From Methanosarcina sp. 2.H.T.1A.6 (lineage in GTDB: Archaea > Halobacteriota > Methanosarcinia > Methanosarcinales > Methanosarcinaceae), in NCBI RefSeq assembly GCF_000979455.1, contig NZ_JJOY01000024.1, forward strand, positions 62,001-126,000: a stretch of DNA of 64,000 bases, read 5' to 3'. Shown here one piece after another: positions 28,739 through 38,472 of this stretch (positions within the stretch are counted from its first letter, which is position 1; each line of letters begins with the position of its first letter). The notes under the pieces were generated by a model, which saw only the letters and a list, made by a program, of their open reading frames with translations, was not told where the DNA came from and searched no databases. The translations under genes were made by a program, and so were the position numbers.

Positions 28739-29065
28739 TGTCAAAGGCGGTTAAGAATCTTCCAATTTCGGCGGATTAAAAATATTTAATTATCTATTTT
28801 TGAGAAAAGTTAGAGGGTTGTAGATAATGCTGAAAGTGGAAGAATGGCTACTGATACGAGATTTGTATTCATAGGGCTTTAGCATCAGTGAAATCTCTAG
28901 AATAACAGGTTATGCCAGAGAAACTGTGAGGAAATATCTTAACAAAAAACCGCCCCAGAACTGCAGAAACGTCCGCCAAAAACGAGTAAACATGACCCAT
29001 ACAAACCTTACACCCAAAAAAAGATTAATACAGAACCTGTGGAATATGGTTAGAGGTCCAGTACA
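28739..29065 (+). mobile_element. IS21-family remnant: left end plus istA 5' fragment
   Basis: The element begins with tgtcaaaggcggttaagaat, a terminal sequence of IS21 type with the expected TG end, followed about 90 bases later by the start of an IstA-like transposase. Only the first 240 or so bases of the gene remain; istB and the right end are absent. Confidence 0.7.
28827..29065 (+). pseudogene. istA-type transposase fragment, IS21 family
   Basis: Translation gives MLKVEEWLLIRDLYS, a TAG codon at 28872, then GFSISEISRITGYARETVRKYL, the helix-turn-helix that opens IstA. About 85 bases later the reading shifts frame and continues KRPPKTSKHDPYKPYTQKKINTEP before a stop. The TAG probably replaces a Gln codon. 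Even if TAG were read as pyrrolysine, the frameshift and missing remainder make this a dead fragment. Confidence 0.8.
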
Positions 29066-29276
29066 GTAGTATAAAATATGACGAGTAAATCTTGTAAAGG
29101 AATGGCTCCGGAGAAAGGTAAGGATTCGGTTAGTGGTGAATTAAATGAGATATATCAATGGCTGTAGACATAAAAGAGAGAAAAATTCGGAGAAGTACTG
29201 AATTCAACGACCTCGAAATACAAACTGCTAACAATACAAATATATAAATATAGATATCGGCCATAAATTTACTTCG
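29066..29276. other. Upstream region of the LivK-like gene
   Basis: No gene seen; AT-rich and likely to hold the promoter of the binding-protein gene. Confidence 0.4.
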
Positions 29277-30548
29277 ATGTTAATGAAAAGAACAGCATGT
29301 GCTTTAATAGGAATAGTACTTATAGCAACTCTCTGGTCGGGTTGTATTGAATCGACCGGAGAGGCTACCAGTGAATCTGAGGACATAACCATAGGAGCAC
29401 TTTTGCCGCTTACAGGAAATCTTGCTTCCATAGGAGAAGCAAGCCAGACAGCACTTGAAGTATCAGCCGAGGATATCAACAGCTATTTCTCAGGCCTTGG
29501 TTCCGGAAAGAACGTAGAAATAATTGTAAAGGATACCAAAAGTGATCCTGAGACAGCTCTGGAACAGCTCAAGGAACTTGATGAAATGGGGATAACGATG
29601 GTTATCGGCCCGCAGTCAAGCAATGAGGCAGAAGCTGTCATGGAATACGCAACCGAGAATGGCATCATCCTTCTGAGTACTGCATCAACAGCCCCATCTT
29701 TAGCGATCCCTGAAGATAACCTGTTCAGGCTTGTACCTGACGACACCAACCAGGGAATGGTACTGGCTAAGCTGATGACTGATGAGGGAATCGGTACTGT
29801 AATCCCCATGTACAGGAATGACCTGTGGGGCAACGGACTCGCTGATGAGGTCGAGAAGAGTTTTGAGGCTCTTAATGGCACAGTGCTTGAGGGAGTTACA
29901 TATGAAACCGAAAACTCAAACCTTTCCGCAGAAGTAGAGGCACTAAATGAAAAAGTAGTAGCAGCCACTTCAGAACAAGGAGAGGAATCCGTAGCTGTGC
30001 TTCTTTGTTCCTATGGAGAAGTAACAGAGATCTTTGCTTTAGCCCGGAACTATCCTGCCCTGTCGGAGATCAACTGGTATGGCACTGATGGCGTGGCGCT
30101 GAACAGGGGACTAATCAGCGATGATAATGCAGCCGGTTTTGCCACAGCAACCAATCTCAAGGCGCCGATATACGGATACGTGAAAGCTAATGACCTATAT
30201 CAGGTGATTGGACCAAAAATCGAAGAACGACTTGGAAGAATTCCTGAGTCTTATGCATTGACCGCATATGACGCTCTCTGGATAGCTACATTTGTTGATC
30301 TGGATGCCATTCCAGGCAATGATGAAAGTCTAAAAATGGCAATGAATACCATTACAGAAAAAAATTATGGAATTAGCGGATGGACAATACTCAATGAAAA
30401 CGGAGATAGAGAATACTGGAACTATGACATCTGGACAGTCACTGAAGGAAATGGAAGTTACCAGTGGGAACTTTACGGCAAGGTATTCCTGCCATACAAG
30501 AATAACATGTTTATTATGCGGGGTGAAGAACTAACATTTCTTAAATAA
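29277..30548 (+). CDS. Branched-chain amino acid-type ABC transporter binding lipoprotein
   Basis: 423 residues. Signal peptide with lipobox (LIATLWSGC, Cys23), then a type I periplasmic-binding fold of LivK type: ITIGALLPLTGNLASIGEASQTALEVSAEDIN, VIGPQSSNEAEAVMEYATENGIILLSTASTAPSLA, GIGTVIPMYRNDLWGNG, and a late SYALTAYDALWIA. No permease or ATPase gene is adjacent, so it may serve a distant transporter or act as a ligand sensor. The start MLMKRT is followed by MKRT, which is equally possible. Confidence 0.88.
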   Translation: MLMKRTACALIGIVLIATLWSGCIESTGEATSESEDITIGALLPLTGNLASIGEASQTALEVSAEDINSYFSGLGSGKNVEIIVKDTKSDPETALEQLKELDEMGITMVIGPQSSNEAEAVMEYATENGIILLSTASTAPSLAIPEDNLFRLVPDDTNQGMVLAKLMTDEGIGTVIPMYRNDLWGNGLADEVEKSFEALNGTVLEGVTYETENSNLSAEVEALNEKVVAATSEQGEESVAVLLCSYGEVTEIFALARNYPALSEINWYGTDGVALNRGLISDDNAAGFATATNLKAPIYGYVKANDLYQVIGPKIEERLGRIPESYALTAYDALWIATFVDLDAIPGNDESLKMAMNTITEKNYGISGWTILNENGDREYWNYDIWTVTEGNGSYQWELYGKVFLPYKNNMFIMRGEELTFLK

Positions 30549-30567
30549 CCTGACTTTGCCAGTCAGG
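30549..30567 (+). terminator. Hairpin after the LivK-like gene
   Basis: Perfect seven-base stem (cctgact / agtcagg) with a five-base loop, starting right after the stop codon. No T-run follows, so it is a stabilising or termination hairpin of modest confidence. Confidence 0.4.
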
Positions 30568-30868
30568 CAAAAATAAGTGCTCTTTGTTTTGTGTTATTCG
30601 GTCCAAGGAATATACACCAATGAATATACACACAAAACAGAGAGCATTACCTACAATTCGGAACAAGAATTACAATTTCTAACAAAAATTACAATTCCTA
30701 ACAAAAATATATGTGTCCATATCGGATCGATTATTGCTGTCCGATCTTTTTATGAAAACAAGCTGGATGAAATGTATCTGGTGGAAACGGATCTGATGGA
30801 AATGGATCTGATGGAAATTAACATTTTAGCATTTAATTTATTATTTCTAATTTTACAGGTGTTACAAT
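30568..30868. other. Gap between the LivK-like and Cache-cupin genes
   Basis: A 99-codon frame crosses this stretch but looks like chance reading of AT-rich DNA. A direct repeat (gatggaaatggatct type) lies near 30793-30819. Confidence 0.5.
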
Positions 30869-31777
30869 ATGAATAATTTTAAAAATGTACTTACTGTTCT
30901 GCTCATTACTGTTCTTTTGCTGGCAGTTTCCGGCTGTGTGCAGTCAGAAGAACCAGTTGCTATTGAACAGAAAGAACAAATTATTGAAGAAAACCAGACC
31001 GACCTGTTAGCCCAGAAAGAGTATACAATGTCTCAGGTAAATGCAGCTATTGACCTGATAGAGGAAAAAGGAGAGCTTGCATTTCCCGATTTCAGGGAAC
31101 AAAATAGCAAGTGGTTCCATAATGATTCCTACATCACCATCTGGAAGACTGAAGGAATACGTGTTGTTTTCCCTCCAAAAACAAGCGGCGAAGGCGAGAA
31201 TGTAAGCGATCTTAAAGATTATAATGGGAAACTGTTAGGCAAGATGCTCATAGACACTGCTTTAAGCGAAGAAGGCGAGGGATGGGTCAATTATGACTGG
31301 CCAAAACCAGGCGAGACAGAACCTTCAAAGAAGTGCACATTCGTCAAGAGAACTTCTATCAGTAACCAGACATACCTTGTTCATTCCGGCTTTTACGTGG
31401 ATGACTACATCTATAACAAAAACCTTGAAGACATTGAAGATATCAATTACTTTGGAGACGCAACCGTTAGAAATCTGATCAACCCGAATAGAGTTGAAAC
31501 GGATCTGGACCTAAATTACAGCATTGCACATTTTCTAGTTAAACCAGGTAATCCCCTTGATTCCCTCATTATGAAGAACCCGGAAACATATTATGTTCTT
31601 GAGGGTGAAGGCATGCTCTACATAGAAGATGTACCATTTGAACTGAAAAAAGGAAAACTTGTCCTCGTACCTGCAAACTTAAAGCAATACATCGAGAATA
31701 CCGGAGATGTTGACCTTGAGTTACTGGTTATAAACCAGCCTGCATGGAAACCGGAGAACGAGATAATTCTGGAGTGA
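30869..31777 (+). CDS. Cache-cupin lipoprotein
   Basis: 302 residues: signal peptide with lipobox (LLAVSGC, Cys23); a Cache-like sensor region at about 45-190 (VNAAIDLIEEKGELAFPDFREQNSKWFHNDSYITIWKTEGIRVVFPP ... GKLLGKMLIDTALSEEGEGWVNYDWPKPG ... YLVHSGFYVDD); and a C-terminal cupin barrel (AHFLVKPGNPLDSLIMKNPETYYVLEGEGMLYIEDVPFELKKGKLVLVPANLKQYIENTG). The cupin lacks several of the usual metal His residues, so ligand binding rather than catalysis is likely. It follows the binding-protein gene in the same direction and may belong to an extracellular sensing pair. Confidence 0.8.
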   Translation: MNNFKNVLTVLLITVLLLAVSGCVQSEEPVAIEQKEQIIEENQTDLLAQKEYTMSQVNAAIDLIEEKGELAFPDFREQNSKWFHNDSYITIWKTEGIRVVFPPKTSGEGENVSDLKDYNGKLLGKMLIDTALSEEGEGWVNYDWPKPGETEPSKKCTFVKRTSISNQTYLVHSGFYVDDYIYNKNLEDIEDINYFGDATVRNLINPNRVETDLDLNYSIAHFLVKPGNPLDSLIMKNPETYYVLEGEGMLYIEDVPFELKKGKLVLVPANLKQYIENTGDVDLELLVINQPAWKPENEIILE

Positions 31778-31795
31778 TTTTTCACTCCATTTTTT
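31771..31795 (+). terminator. Terminator overlapping the Cache-cupin stop codon
   Basis: Stem ggagtga / tcactcc (31771-31777, 31782-31788), then a run of seven T. The TGA stop is inside the left arm. Confidence 0.8.
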
Positions 31796-31879
31796 TAAAG
31801 AAATCCATCAAGTTTTGATAAATTAGGAAGTTTTTCTATCAAAGAAAGACTTTATAAATCGAATAACTAATTTGTGTAA

Positions 31880-33124
31880 TTAGGGTTTTGTCTTTCTTAC
31901 ATACTTAACTGTCCCTAACACTACTGCAAGTACCCAGATCGGGCTCATGAAAGGAGAGCTTTTTTCTTTCGTTCCTGTATTTGTCTGATTCTCGGTTTGA
32001 GTTATAGGGTTTAAAGAAGTAGTACTGTTTGATTCCATAGTAGAATCGGATTTTGTTACTGAATCTATAAAATGCCCGGCAATTCCACAGGGACCGTTTC
32101 CTACATTCACCGTGGCTGTAACAGTATTTGTGGCAGTGTCAATTACAGAGACATTATTGCTGTCATAGTTTGTCACATATGCTTTTCTTCCATCAGGGGT
32201 TACTTCAACTCCAACAGGCTTAACTCCTACAGGAACTGTAGCTATAGCATTGTTAGTTGCTGTGTCAATTACAGAAACAGTATTATCGTCCTGGTTAACC
32301 ACATATGCCTTTGTTCCAGCCGGGTTAACTGAGATTGAATACGGATAGTTTCCTACATTTACAGTGGCTATAACATTATTAGTTGCTGTGTCAATTACAG
32401 AGACATTATTGCTGCGTTCGTTCAACACATAAACTTTTGTTCCATCCGGATTGACTGCAACATCCCAGGGACTAATTCCTACGTTTACAGTGTCTATAAC
32501 GTTGTTTGTGGCTGTGTCAATTACAGAGACATTATTGCTGCTTCCGTGCGTAACATAAATTTTTGTTCCATCCGGATTGACTGCAACTCCGCAAGGATCA
32601 GTTCCAACACTTAACGTGTCTATTACACTATTTGTAGCTGTGTCAATTACTGAGATATCGGTACTATTGTGGATAGTCACATATACCCTTGTTCCTGCCG
32701 GATTAACTGTAATTCCCCAGGGACAAACTCCTACATTTACTGTGGCATTAACTGTATTTGTCGCGGTGTCAATTACTGAGACATTGGCGCTGAGTAAGCC
32801 TGAGTCTGCCACATATAATTTTGTATCATCTGATGTGGCTACAATACCCCAGGAACAACCTGCCATAGGAATTGTAGCTATAACATTGTCAGTTGCGGTG
32901 TCAATTACAGAGACAGTGCCATTGCTTGTGTCGTTTCCCTCACTCGTCACATATGCAAATGGAGCTGCACCTGCAACACCCGCCAGTATCAAAATCGCAA
33001 GTGCCATTATTCCAAGAGATTTTATGGCAGTATATCCTCTGTGAGCTTTATTGGACATTGTAACAGAAGAAAGTGGAATCGAAAAAGTGGCAATCGGTAT
33101 TGTTGACATAATTTTACCTTTCAT
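31880..33124 (-). CDS. YVTN beta-propeller surface protein
   Basis: 414 residues. After an N-terminal hydrophobic signal (AIKSLGIMALAILILAGVAGA) come about seven blades of 42 residues with the pattern VYVxNxxSNNVSVIDTATNxVIATVNVGxxPxGVAVNPDGTK, the YVTN/surface-layer propeller repeat of Methanosarcina. A C-terminal membrane helix (SPIWVLAVVLGTVKYVRKTKP) anchors it. The start is uncertain between MKGKIMST (33124), MSTIP and MSNKAHRG. Repeats near-identical at DNA level suggest recent blade duplication. It is probably an adhesion or envelope protein. Confidence 0.92.
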   Translation of the reverse strand: MKGKIMSTIPIATFSIPLSSVTMSNKAHRGYTAIKSLGIMALAILILAGVAGAAPFAYVTSEGNDTSNGTVSVIDTATDNVIATIPMAGCSWGIVATSDDTKLYVADSGLLSANVSVIDTATNTVNATVNVGVCPWGITVNPAGTRVYVTIHNSTDISVIDTATNSVIDTLSVGTDPCGVAVNPDGTKIYVTHGSSNNVSVIDTATNNVIDTVNVGISPWDVAVNPDGTKVYVLNERSNNVSVIDTATNNVIATVNVGNYPYSISVNPAGTKAYVVNQDDNTVSVIDTATNNAIATVPVGVKPVGVEVTPDGRKAYVTNYDSNNVSVIDTATNTVTATVNVGNGPCGIAGHFIDSVTKSDSTMESNSTTSLNPITQTENQTNTGTKEKSSPFMSPIWVLAVVLGTVKYVRKTKP

Positions 33125-33398
33125 AATTTATTCCTGATCAGTGTTTATCTTTCACGCTAGTGCGATTCTCAATAAATTCGTACTTAGGATATTTTTCTAA
33201 AACCGTCATTAATTTAAATCAATGTTAGTTAAAAATAACATTAAAAGATAAATATATAATTAATATTTAAAGAGTGATAAATAAAACGTATAAAAAACAT
33301 TAGTATGCTTATATGCTCTTCAAAATTAAACGTGAAGTTTTATTTTACTGGTTAGTTTACAGTTAAAAAGCTGACATTATCCAGGCACATGGAAGTCG
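33125..33398. other. AT-rich upstream region of the YVTN gene
   Basis: No gene or repeat seen. Confidence 0.4.
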
Positions 33399-33609
33399 AA
33401 CAGCCCAACCCTTGAGGAGCTGCTCAATGCCATAGCAGGTTCGGAAAAGCAAGGAACACACCCTGAGCGTCGAAGACTCTATGGTCCGTCTGGCCATCAA
33501 GGAGCTGCCATATTTCAAAATAACCGAGCTTACCTCAGAAAAGCCGGGACAAAAAAAATCCCGAACCCTGTATGCTAAAAACACCGGTTCGAAAGTAGTA
33601 TTCGTTTAA
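33399..33609 (+). pseudogene. Unidentified gene remnant, 3' end
   Basis: Two plus-strand pieces in different frames read like protein: EELLNAIAGSEK, then KEHTLSVEDSMVRLAIKELPYF and KITELTSEKPGQKKSRTLYA up to a TAA. Codon use is gene-like and GC content exceeds the surroundings. It abuts the 254-bp repeat and is probably the tail of a lost gene, perhaps a transposase. The family is not recognised. Confidence 0.4.
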
Positions 33610-33627
33610 AAAAGGGCTCTGCCTTGT

Positions 33628-33881
33628 TAATTAGTTTTGATTATTCCTGAATGCCCGTAAATTGCATCTCATGTTCTTTCTTTCCACCCACCGCGCTCCG
33701 CTTGAACCCGCCTGCATACAGTAGATAAAAATGAAATCATTAGCCGCGCCGGGAAGTCTGACCCCGGAATATCAATCAGGTAGCCGGATTCCATATTTAT
33801 GAAGAATTACTGTCAACAAAAAACGAATCCATGAGTGATTATCTAACGCTTGACCGATGACGCATGTAATTCACTTTACTT
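33628..33881. repeat. 254-bp dispersed repeat R1, copy 1
   Basis: Full-length copy. Shares with 39774-40027 the stretches attattcctgaatgccc, cgcgctccgcttgaacccgc, ttagccgcgccggg, gaagaattactgtcaacaaa and gcttgaccgatgacgcatg-like end, in the same order and spacing. No ORF is conserved. Internal short stems (ccgggaa...ccgg) are present. Confidence 0.95.
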
Positions 33882-33991
33882 GAACCCCAAATTCAGGACT
33901 AACAAAATCCGGTTTTTTGGAATTCTCTGTAAGGTAATGGTTGAACTCCTTAACTTTTAAGAGTAGAAGGAATGGCCAGATATTACTAAAA
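33881..33991. repeat. 110-bp dispersed repeat, copy 2
   Basis: Second copy of the element at 27881-27990, joined directly to the right end of R1 copy 1. Confidence 0.9.
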
Positions 33992-34321
33992 CTTCCAGCA
34001 TGGTCCGGATCTCAAACGTTTCTCTGTTTATCTCCTCCACACGATTGATTTTTCTCTTCTTTACTATCATCTCAGATGTTTTTAAAATGCCTCTGAAATC
34101 ATTCTATCCATAACTCGGACAGGTTTTCTAAAAAGATAACTGATATCAGTAAAACAAGTAGTTTGATCTCGAAAAATCGGCTATCTATGTAATAATCCAA
34201 ATTTGAATAGAAATGTTTAAAATTCTTTATACTGTTACCACTACTAATTTCTCTCAGTATTTTTATATTTATGGCGTTTATTTTTATAATGTTAGATAAT
34301 TAAAGATCAGAGGACATATGA
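33992..34321. other. Upstream region of the S-layer pseudogene
   Basis: No gene. AT-rich with a likely ribosome-binding site (agagg at 34310-34314) just before the start. Confidence 0.5.
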
Positions 34322-36375
34322 ATGAATTCTAAGAAGAAAACAGGTTCAATAGTTTTAGCTTTAACAACACTTTTTTTATTTTTTATTCTCGTGTCATCTA
34401 CGGTATCGGCAGCTTCGGTACAAAATTCTGTGGCCAAGGAGCCATGTGAGTATATTTCGAACGAAAAAAGCAACACTGCCTCCGTAATAATAGAAAGTCC
34501 ATATACTACCGCTTTTCTCATAAACGATATCGTTGAGGTCCGCGGTCCAGTGTATAACGGCGCTGATATCGACGACATAATTGATACATATGGCGACGGT
34601 ACCACCCTTACAATCGATGCTACTCAATTTACAGCATTCTATTATAACATTGACGAGAACGTGGCAACCGAAACCCTTTCCATTAGAGATACTGTAGGCA
34701 CTCAAGGCAATGTTATTGGAGAAGGCGGTATTGTCTACCAGACAACCATTTAGGCTACTAATTATAAGTTTGAAGATTGGGGCATGTATCCTGTTATCGG
34801 CTTCTTTGCAGAAGAGTATATCCCGCTCAACCCTGACAAAGCTGACAAGCTCACAAAGCTCGTCCTTGACAGCGATGATGAGTACAACATCAGAACCGGC
34901 GAAACCCTCGACCTTGGCGAAGGCTATGCTATCGAAGCTAAACAGGTCGATGGTGACGGTAAGAAAGTCTGGCTCGAATTCACCAGGGACGGAGAATACA
35001 TAGACGACGAAATAATCTCAGTCATTGATAACGGCACCAACACCTTGGAATTCGAACTTGATGACATCCAGGGCGAATACGGTGTCGTCGTCCTCAGAGT
35101 GCATATCAACCAGATCTTCCAGGACGCAGCTGGCATGATTGCCCAGATCCAGGGTATCTGGCTCATTGACTATGCAAACGCAATGAACATCGAGGCTGAC
35201 GATGAATTCGGCAAGCTCAATGATGTTTCAATCAACGGTGACACCCTTTTTATCACCAATGCAGACATCTTCACCTTTACCAGGAACTCTGATCAGGAAA
35301 TCGGCCAGGGGATGTTCTTCAAGATTGCTGATACCTCCGCCTCTGAACTCAGGTTCTACCCATTCGTTGAAAAGGTCATCGGAGAGAACAACAGCAAAGT
35401 ACTTCCTGTAGCAGACTTCAGCACAAATGTCACCAGCGGCTATGCTCCCCTTTCCGTCCTCTTTACTGACCTTTCACAAAACGCAACATCGAGGAGCTGG
35501 GATGTTAACAATGACGGAATTGAGGACTCAACCGAGGCAAGCTTTGTTTATGTGTACACTTCTACAGGGACTTACACCACTAAACTGACTGCGATTAATG
35601 CAAACGGCAATGATACAAAAACTACTCTGATAACTGTAGAGAGAAAGAGCAATGGGGGAAGCAGTGGGGGAAGCAGTGGAGGAAGCAGCAGCGGTGGCGG
35701 TGGTGGCGGTTCTCCTGAACCTGCAAGAAATGTTGAAGTGAAGGAACTTTCACAGGTCTTCATTACAAACGGAAAAGCTGTAAAGTTTGATTTCACGAAG
35801 AAGGTTACTTCTGTCATGTATATCACTTTTGATTCAAAGAAGACTGTTGGCAAGACAACAACCATTGTTGAGATGCTGAAAAATAAATCTACGCTTACCC
35901 CGGAGCACCCACAGGTGAGGTCTATAACTACCTGAATATCTGGGTTGGAAACGGTGGGTATGCAACTGAGAAGAACATCGAAAACCCGGTAATCTGTTTC
36001 AAGGTTGAAAAGGCCTGGGTACAGGATAAAAAGATAGACCGGTCTTCGATTACCCTGAACAGATTCAGCAACAAAACATGGGAACAGCTGCCAACCAGCC
36101 TGTTAAGTGAAGATGACAGGTACCTGTATTTCACAGCCAAAACCCCGGGATTCTCTCCCTTTGCAATAACAGGGAAGGTAAATATATCTCCGGAAGAAAC
36201 TGCAATTGGAATACAGCCTGGAGATGAGTCTGACAACTCTGGAGAGAACACGGAGGATACAGGACCGGAAGCTAATCAGGAACCCGAACAGGAAGCAAGT
36301 ACAGGCATGCCGGGCTTCGAAATTATTTATGGCATAGCTGGCCTGCTTAGCGTATTCCATTATATAAGAAAGTAA
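34322..36375 (+). pseudogene. S-layer protein gene, interrupted by TAG and a frameshift
   Basis: One gene is spread over three segments. Segment 1 (34322-34753): signal peptide (ALTTLFLFFILVSSTVSAA) and the first half of a Methanosarcina S-layer domain (DUF1608 type), ending at TAG 34751. Segment 2, same frame: continues ATNYKFEDWGMYPVIGFFAEEYIPL, then a PKD domain (ADFSTNVTSGYAPLSVLFTD), a Gly/Ser linker and the start of a PGF-pre-PGF domain, ending at 35935. Segment 3, shifted frame from about 35900: GEVYNYLNIWVGNGGYATEK, LYFTAKTPGFSPFAITGK and a PGF-CTERM end (GMPGFEIIYGIAGLLSVFHYIRK). One C missing in the CCCC run at 35898-35901 explains the shift. It lacks the second S-layer domain of the main Methanosarcina S-layer protein. 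Either a decayed paralogue or two sequence artefacts/recoding events. Confidence 0.9.
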
Positions 36376-36718
36376 AAAGGAGAAATACAAGGTTAAATGT
36401 GAAAAACAACGGATGAAAGGGAAATCCTTTCACCTTTTTTTACATTTTTGTATTCAATAAATCGGTCGTGGGGGTCAATTACTGAAAACCGCAAACCTGA
36501 GAGTGGTTTTCAAATTTAGACAAAGAAGGCATATGTGCTCGTTTTGCCAGATTTAATCAATAACTCACGGACACTACTGAAGTTAGATTCTTCCTGAGTA
36601 TCAAACCCTCTCAAGCCTTAACCTGATCCCCAAAAAACCAGGTTTTCCCATTCCCTAATCCTCTCCAAAAAATGGCTATTAAGGGTGAAAGGCATACAGG
36701 TGAAAGGCATATCACTTT
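36376..36718. other. Gap after the S-layer pseudogene
   Basis: No gene. A T-run follows the S-layer gene near 36428-36446 (accttttttt) and could end its transcript. Confidence 0.5.
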
Positions 36719-37077
36719 TTATTTTCCTGTTTCTTGCCTGGTGGTTCCTGGCATAGCTATGCTGTCCCAAAGCCGGTCCGCTTCGAGCCTGTCTTCTTCG
36801 GTTAAGGGGGTACCTGACTGAAGATTACACCTTCGCGGGTCGCTATAAACCGCTGCATGGGGTCATATAGATGCAGATCTATGCCTTCCCCGTCCGGTTC
36901 TGCCATTCTGGGCCACATCTTATCTATTGCAGCCTGATATTCTTCGTAAGTCATGCCATCCGGGTCTACCCATTTGGGGTCGAACCTTTGGAAGAACAAT
37001 GAATGCTGGGTAATCACATCATCAAAATAGGCAAAAGTATAAAGGGAGAGTTCACCGTTATAAGCGATTACTAACAT
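36719..37077 (-). pseudogene. Small hypothetical gene with a frameshift
   Basis: The intact frame gives 91 residues (MLVIAYNGELSLYTFAYFDD ... DPMQRFIATREGVIFSQVPP) and stops at 36802. Just beyond, another frame carries clear coding sequence to a stop at 36719: LTEEDRLEADRLWDSIAMPG and TTRQETGK. Adding one C to the five-C run at 36806-36810 (minus strand) joins them into about 119 residues. No family is recognised. It may be an intact gene with a sequencing indel. Confidence 0.6.
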
Positions 37078-37210
37078 TTAAGCAGTAAATTAATCTAAAC
37101 TTTTCTGAAGTTGTGCTTATAGCTCTTAATTGTTTTTGATATATCATAAATATATAAATATGAAAAAGCAATTAAGTAGCTTTTTCAGACAAATCACGGA
37201 AAGTCTAACT

Positions 37211-38419
37211 ATGAATAATTTTAAAAAACTAGGTCTCAGTAATGCTGTTTTGAAATCAATAAATGAACATGGTTTTGAAAACCCTACAGCAGTACAGGAA
37301 AAATCAATTCCCCTAATACTTGCTGGGGAAGATGTTATAGCCGGAGCCGCAACAGGTTCCGGAAAAACACTCGCATTTGCTTCCGGCATATTACAAAATT
37401 CCGAAAAAGGAAAAGGAATTCAGGCTTTGATCCTGACCCCTACAAGAGAACTGGCGGAGCAGGTGGCAAATTCGTTCAGGAAATTCTCAAAATACGACCC
37501 ATTAAATATCGTATATATCTATGGTGGTGTAGGGATCAATCCACAAATTAAAGAATTAAAGAATGCAGAGGTTGTTGTGGGAACACCCGGTAGGCTACTC
37601 GATCATATCAGCAGAAATACTATCAAATTCAATAATGTGAAAACCCTTGTCCTTGATGAAGCAGACCAGATGTTTGATATGGGATTCAAACCGGATGTAG
37701 AAAAAATTATCAAGGAATGTCCTCAAAACAGGCAGACCCTTTTGTTCTCTGCAACCATTACAAAAGATATTGTCCAGCTTTCCCGCAAGCACATGGAAAA
37801 CCCGGTTCGAGTATCAGTAGAATCTTATATCGACCCGCAAAAATTGAATCAGGTCGTTTATAAAGTACAGGATGACATGAAATTATCTCTGCTCGTGTAT
37901 CTTCTACAAAATGAAAAGTCAAACCTCGGGATGGTTTTCTGCAACACAAAAAGAAACACTGAAAAAGTCGCAAAAAACCTGAGAAAATCAGGCATCAATG
38001 CCGTGGCAATTCATGGCGGATTGACACAGAACGAACGAACTCGCATAATGGAAAAATTCCATGCCGGGAACATAGGTGTCCTTGTATGCACAGATGTAGC
38101 CGGAAGAGGACTTGATATACAGGGTGTTTCCCATGTTTACAATTATGATATTCCCAGGGAGAGTAAACAGTATATTCACAGGATTGGAAGAACTGCACGA
38201 GCAGGAACAGAAGGAAAAGCGATAAATATCCTTTCCAAAAATGACCATGCTAATTTCATGAGTGTGCTGAAAGACAATCATGTAGATATTAAGGAACAGG
38301 CACTACCTGCTCTGAAGAAGATTGTAATTGAAAGACCGGAAATAAGATTGCCAAAGCCGGTAAATAGGATGAACAACCCCTCCAGAAAAGGTCATAAACC
38401 CAGGCACAAAAACTGTTAA
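37211..38419 (+). CDS. DEAD-box RNA helicase
   Basis: 402 residues, the minimal two-RecA-domain helicase. Motifs in order: Q motif with GFENPTAVQEKSIP, I ATGSGKT, Ia PTRELAEQV, II VLDEADQMFDMGF, III FSATI, IV LGMVFCNT, V VLVCTDVAGRGLDIQGVSHV, VI YIHRIGRTARAG. A short basic tail (NRMNNPSRKGHKPRHKNC) may bind RNA. The start MNNFKKLGLS is chosen for fit to the family and the ggaaag site upstream; in-frame ATG (37160) and TTG starts exist further up. Such enzymes resolve RNA structures, often in the cold. It sits alone in the accessory region; no RNA partner gene is adjacent. Confidence 0.93.
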   Translation: MNNFKKLGLSNAVLKSINEHGFENPTAVQEKSIPLILAGEDVIAGAATGSGKTLAFASGILQNSEKGKGIQALILTPTRELAEQVANSFRKFSKYDPLNIVYIYGGVGINPQIKELKNAEVVVGTPGRLLDHISRNTIKFNNVKTLVLDEADQMFDMGFKPDVEKIIKECPQNRQTLLFSATITKDIVQLSRKHMENPVRVSVESYIDPQKLNQVVYKVQDDMKLSLLVYLLQNEKSNLGMVFCNTKRNTEKVAKNLRKSGINAVAIHGGLTQNERTRIMEKFHAGNIGVLVCTDVAGRGLDIQGVSHVYNYDIPRESKQYIHRIGRTARAGTEGKAINILSKNDHANFMSVLKDNHVDIKEQALPALKKIVIERPEIRLPKPVNRMNNPSRKGHKPRHKNC

Positions 38420-38472
38420 ACACCGTTCGTCTGTGCATTGCATTATAACTAGCCATTGATCGATTGGCATCG

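Noticed and set aside
28827-29065. Pyrrolysine readthrough to rescue the istA fragment
   Set aside because: A frameshift follows the TAG, and most of the gene is missing, so readthrough would not give a working transposase.
30577-30876. 99-codon frame between the LivK-like and Cache-cupin genes
   Set aside because: It has no domain, AT-driven composition and an internal direct repeat, and it overlaps the ribosome-binding region of the next gene.
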